Part shown: positions 59,594 to 64,000 of the stretch, piece after piece
Position numbering within the stretch: position 1 is the first letter of the stretch
Layout of the letters: each line of letters begins with the position of its first letter
Assembly (NCBI GenBank): GCA_026874595.1
Contig: CM049306.1
Location: forward strand, 79,200,142 to 79,264,141
Direction: 5' to 3'
DNA: 64,000 bases
Source: Sipunculus nudus
Taxonomy: Eukaryota; Annelida; Sipuncula; Golfingiida; Sipunculidae
Made by a program: the position numbers and the translations under genes
Notes under the pieces: generated by a model
What the model was told of the DNA's origin: nothing
What the model saw: only the letters and a program-made list of their open reading frames with translations
The model's database searches: none

Positions 59594-60811
59594 CTAGAAT
59601 ACGGGTAGGCGACAAGCGACTACGTGTATCCGCCGAAATGAGAGTGGGACGGGCGAAGTGAGGCATGGATTGAGTATCAAGGGGAAATAGAATGAGGTGT
59701 GTTGCATATTAGCATAGATGTCTGCAGCCGAAATGTGTATGTAGGTTGTGCCATCTACCAAATACTGTAGATTCAGAAATATTAGTTGGGATTTTATTTT
59801 CGTGGTTTTCGTGGATCAAGATAATCCACGAATTCATGATTCCAACGATCAAAAAATCACACGGTCAGAGGATATACGGTATCTCAACGGCAGTAATCCA
59901 AAAAGCTATCAAAGTTGTATACAAATGCAAAAAGTCAAACCACTGCCGAGATATGAGTGATTTTATCCCAAGGCAGACAAACGGACGGACGCTGTGCAAA
60001 AATGATTGCAGGTGACGCCAGTTTTGCGTATGATAAAGAGCTATGTGAGATCTATACACATGCAAAATTTTGGCCCAATCGGCCAAACGGTTCCCGAGAT
60101 AAAGCCTGGATGTCTGCAGCGTATACATAAATGTAGGTGGCGCCACCTGTCATAAAACCAAGAAAGCTGTCCAGGATGTATACACAGACGGACGCTGTGC
60201 AAAAATGGTTGTAGGTGGCGCCACGAGTTTTGCGTATGATAAAGAGCTATGTGATATCTATACACATGCAAATTTTGTCAAAATCGGTCAGAAGGTTCTC
60301 AAGTGATGAGTTTGAATGTCTGCAGCGTAAACGTGATTGTAGGTGGCGCAACCTGTCATAAAATAAAAAAAGCTGTCCAGGATGTATACATATGCAAAAT
60401 TTTAGGCAGATGTAAGAAATCACTCCCGAAATATGAGTGATTTTATCCCAAGGCAGATGAACAGATGGACGCTGTGCAAAAATGGTTGCAGGTGGCGCCA
60501 CCATTTTTATGTATGTTATAAAGCTATCCAATGGCTACATTTATGCAAAAAAATTCCGGAACGGTCAAACGTTTCCCGAAATATGTGAATTAATATGTTA
60601 AAACAGACGTACAGATGGACGCACTGGAAAGCAGAAAGGTCAGAGGTCAAAACAAAATCGGGGCGCAGCAGTTCACATGTGACCCAATCATAATCCTGGG
60701 TTCCGTAAAATTCCGCCCAGCTGTATGGAGGAGTTCTCCGGACACCTACGCGGCGGCGGCGGCGGTGGGCTGTAAACATAGTATCCGCAAAACTCTGTTT
60801 TGGCGGATACT
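59594..60811 (-). mobile_element. TGTATCCGCC-type element, copy 6
   Basis: Reverse orientation. The left end has CTAGAATACGGGTAGGCGAC then AAGCGACTACGTGTATCCGC. The right end has CTCTGTTTTGGCGGATAC (60793-60810). Several ~280-bp units carry GGTGGCGCCACC palindromes near 60137, 60217 and 60491. Next to the right end is a GCGGCGGCGGCGG stretch, the reverse of the CCGCCGCCACCACC stretch in copy 2. Confidence 0.82.
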
Positions 60812-61175
60812 ATGATTTTAGCTGGCACCACCAGTCTTTTATACAACAAAGCTATCAGAGATATATACATATGCTGACTGTAATATCAAACCCCTCCTGA
60901 AAATAAGCAGGGACACACACTGCGCAAATATTATTGTAGGTGGCACCACCAGTCTTGTATACGACAAAGCTATTTGATAAGTATATATATGCCAGATTTC
61001 AGGCTGATATATCAAATTCCTCTGTAGAAATAAGCAGGCACATACACTGTGCAAAAGTCATTGTAGGTGGCGACACCTGTCTTGTGAACGAGAAAGCCAT
61101 CAAAGACACATATACAGGTAAAAAAATCAAGCCAATTCATCAAACTTACCTTGAGTCTGAAACATGGAGCTGACC
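60812..61175. repeat. Related GGTGGCACCACC repeat
   Basis: Continues the style of the adjacent element with GTAGGTGGCACCACCAGTCT (near 60935) and GTAGGTGGCGACACCTGTCT (near 61063) in about 125-bp units, lacking its ends. It may be a truncated older copy. Confidence 0.5.
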
Positions 61176-61790
61176 CGGCTTAGGTGAGGAAGGCAGTTGC
61201 CCCGAGTGAACTGTGACAAATTTGCTGGCTCAGGCTACTGCACCGAGTGAACTCATGACCTGCACCTGGCTAGACTGAGTGAACTTTTGACCTGTACCTG
61301 GCTGCACTGAGTTAACTCTTGACCTGTTGCATTCTGATGCAGTATGCTGACTGCCAATGCTATAAAGAGAATGTAGCTACTGCACTGAGTGAACTCCTGA
61401 CCCATACCTGGCTGCACTGAGTGAACTGTTGACCTGTTGCCTAATTTGATACAGTTGGCAGTCTGCCAGAGCTATTAATAGATCCGTACTGACCTCTAGC
61501 CTGTTGCCACATCTGAAATAGAAGCCACACCATTGCATAAGCTCATGCAGGGGCCCTGCCCCGAGGGGCATGACACGCATGAAGTGATCTCATAGTGCCC
61601 ATGAGGTGTTCACATGTCACCCATGAGGTATTCACATGCCTTGTCCTTGGCTGATCTGATTGAACTCTTGACCTATATCTGTCTGCCTTGAATGAACTCA
61701 TGATCTGTTGCTAAATCTGAAACAGTTGGCAGTTTCTCAACCTATTTATAGACACAGACACCATCTTGGCCTGTTGGTAAATCTGTTAAA
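61176..61790. repeat. GAGTGAACTCNTGACCTG tandem-like repeat
   Basis: Short units built from CTGCACTGAGTGAACTC and TGACCTGTACCTGGCTG recur irregularly (near 61225, 61270, 61310, 61385 and 61420) within larger units that include a GTTGGCAGT segment. No coding features. Confidence 0.6.
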
Positions 61791-62199
61791 TATAATGAAA
61801 GACTTTGGCTAAAATGCTTTTTTTACAAGCGGACATATTCATAAACTTGTTATCAAAATATCTAGAATGATAAAACATGCAGTCCTTTTATTGTTAAAGA
61901 ACTAATAATTCTGCCAAAAATAATTCAAGTAAATTTGATCAAAGGCCACCTCAGAATAATTTTTGTGCAATGATACAGAATTTATAATTGAAACAATAAT
62001 TTTGTAGAAGAACAGTTTTGCAGTCCTCAGTTTGAAATAAACATAACAATGGCCATAAGACCAACTTAAACTTTTCTGATATGATTGAAATAACCATGTC
62101 CTAGGATAATTCTTTTGAAAAAATTGAACGAATCATCTTGACAGTTTCATCATAAACATTTTAAGGTAAAAGAGGCTAAAATTGTGAGGTTTTGCCCAT

Positions 62200-64000
62200 A
62201 AAACCATGTGACCATAAAAGTCATGTGACCAACATTTGCACAATACTTGGTAATGCTAGCTTCTGTCATTTCCGAGATTACTTTGTCAGTATGTTTTCTT
62301 GGCCAAATGATTGTTCAAATTCATGTAACTCCACTAAAATTCATCAAATACAAACCATTTGAACAAACTTAAGAAGGCTTGCCTCCGGAATCATTTCTGT
62401 AAAATATTGAACAATTTGGCTGAACGGTTTACAAGAATAAGACTTTTAAAAGTTTTTCAAATTTTTCCCTATAAAATCTAAGAAAATGCAGATAGTAAAA
62501 AAATAAGCTGAATCCCACAAAATTTGATATGTGACAGTTTGTTGCATAAAATCTGGGGATGGTAGCTCTGAGAAATTATGAGTTAATGTACAGATGACCA
62601 ATGACCCCCGTACAAAAAAGTCAATGCAGGTGGCACCACCAATACCTGAATTTCATATATGGTTCATGTGACCAACGCTGGCATAAAATTTGGTGATGAT
62701 AGCTCTGGCCGTTTCTGAGGCTGTAATTTTAGTGTGCTTTTTTGGACAGATGACCAAGTTCAACTTTCTGTAACTCGGCCAAAATTCAACGAACTTGAAC
62801 CATTCGAAGAAACTTGAGAGAGATGGTATAAAAGATTTCTGTGAAATATTGAACAATTTGACTTGACAGTTTCAGAGAAGAAGATTTTAAAGCTTTTTTT
62901 TTAGATTTTTCTCAATAAAATCTAAGAAAATGCAGAATATTTCAGATGGCTAATTTTTTGCATAAAATTTTATGATGCTAGCTCCAGTTGTATTCTAAAT
63001 AGTATGTATTAACGTACAGACGACGGACACTGCCACCTAATTGCATTAGCTCACAGGTTCGCTAAAATTACTATAGATGCAAATTGAACGCAAAATTATA
63101 ATACAGATACATCTCACTGATTGCAAAATCTTAAATAAAGTTGAGTATGGATGCCAATTATTTATAATCCATGTACAGCCATCTTTATATACCCACAGAG
63201 AGCTGTATACCTGTGATTGTAAACATTGCCTGGCATGAGAAATATCTAAAATCATAAATCTACATTTTTTAAAAGCTTTTAAAAAACATTCTTGATAATA
63301 TTAACAATAGATAACCTGAAATCTATATGTCTATAGAAGCATGATGAAACCGATGCTGATAAACTGGTGCCAGGCTAGATGTATCTGCTTCACACAGCTA
63401 ACATATATAGTAAAATGACTCAATTCAATCTTTATAATTCAGCCAAAATTCATTCTTTGGAACCAAAAAAGATAATTATTATAAGAATTATTCAGGGGAT
63501 TATTCTTGTAAAATATTAAACAAATTGGCCTCAGTGGCATCAGTCAAAAAACGTTTTACAGGTTTAAAACTCATATAGGTAAATACAGCAAAATGGCTAA
63601 GTTAAGCTTCCCATAACTCAGCCAAAAATCACTGAACCAAAACCATTTAAACAAACTTGAATTATCAACATCTAAGGATTATTAATGTGTGAGATTTAAG
63701 AATTTGGCCCAGTGGTTTTTGAGAAGCACATCTTTGTAGCCACTGAGCTAAAATGGGCTGTTATGGCATATGACTAAATTTAGCTTCCCATAACTCCGCC
63801 AAAAGTCACTCAACCGAGACCAATTTGGCCACATGGTTTCAGAGAAGAAGTTTTTTTGTAGCGGTCAGTATGATAAGGGCACTGATGACCCCCGTACAAA
63901 AAAGGCCGATGCAGGTGGCGCCACCAATACCTCAATTTCAGATATGACTCATGTGACCAACATTGGCATAAAATTTGGTGATGATAGCTCCAGCCATTTC
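62200..64000. repeat. Long-period repeat with ATGTGACCAAC...ATTTGGTGATG units
   Basis: A segment with CATGTGACCAAC, CATAAAATTTGGTGATGATA and GCTC recurs near 62222, 62668 and 63946. A leading segment TGACCCCCGTACAAAAAA plus GCAGGTGG(C)GCCACCAATACC recurs at 62605 and 63886. A CCATAACTC(A/C)GCCAAAA segment recurs near 63611 and 63789. The array runs off the right edge. No gene recognised. Confidence 0.65.

Overview
This window is animal nuclear DNA, most probably from a mollusc or another lophotrochozoan. The evidence is small exons with GT-AG introns, genes of 6.7 kb and 33 kb, AT-rich introns, long microsatellites, a satellite array and many layered inverted-repeat mobile elements. The taxon is inferred from repeat style and the expanded secreted adenosine deaminase family; no single sequence proves it. 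No bacterial operons, rRNA, tRNA or CRISPR array were found.

Two genes can be rebuilt and they converge. On the + strand, 12 coding exons (8051-40600) join in frame into a 512-residue amidase-signature enzyme. It resembles the bacterial nitrile-pathway amidases (Rhodococcus type) more than animal FAAH or organellar GatA, and its Lys106-Ser181-Ser205 triad is intact. On the - strand, three exons (56342-49682) join into a 701-residue ADGF/ADA2-type secreted adenosine deaminase. It has a signal peptide, a complete zinc site, an IPT/TIG-like C-terminal domain and a hydrophobic tail suggesting membrane or GPI anchoring. Its first intron appears to use a GC donor. No functional link between the two genes is visible.

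Layout: 1-4129 is a 90-bp satellite with higher-order structure. 5186-6215 is a 145-bp tandem repeat. 8005-40600 is the amidase gene, its introns full of repeats. 40601-49681 is the convergent intergenic region. 49682-56342 is the deaminase gene. 56343-64000 has no gene I recognise and holds more copies of the same repeat families plus long tandem repeats.

The mobile fraction is the most unusual part. It includes (a) four PIF/Harbinger-like MITEs with perfect TAA/TTA duplications, two of them nearly identical and two forming an inverted pair around the first coding exon; (b) a 2.06-kb element with 26-bp terminal inverted repeats and ten copies of a 14-bp GTTACGGGTGGGAC motif; (c) six copies of an unclassified element with TGTATCCGCC/GGCGGATACA ends, built from ~280-bp units that carry GGTGGCGCCACC palindromes; (d) a hAT-like element inserted into one of those copies, with intact sister copies as empty-site controls.
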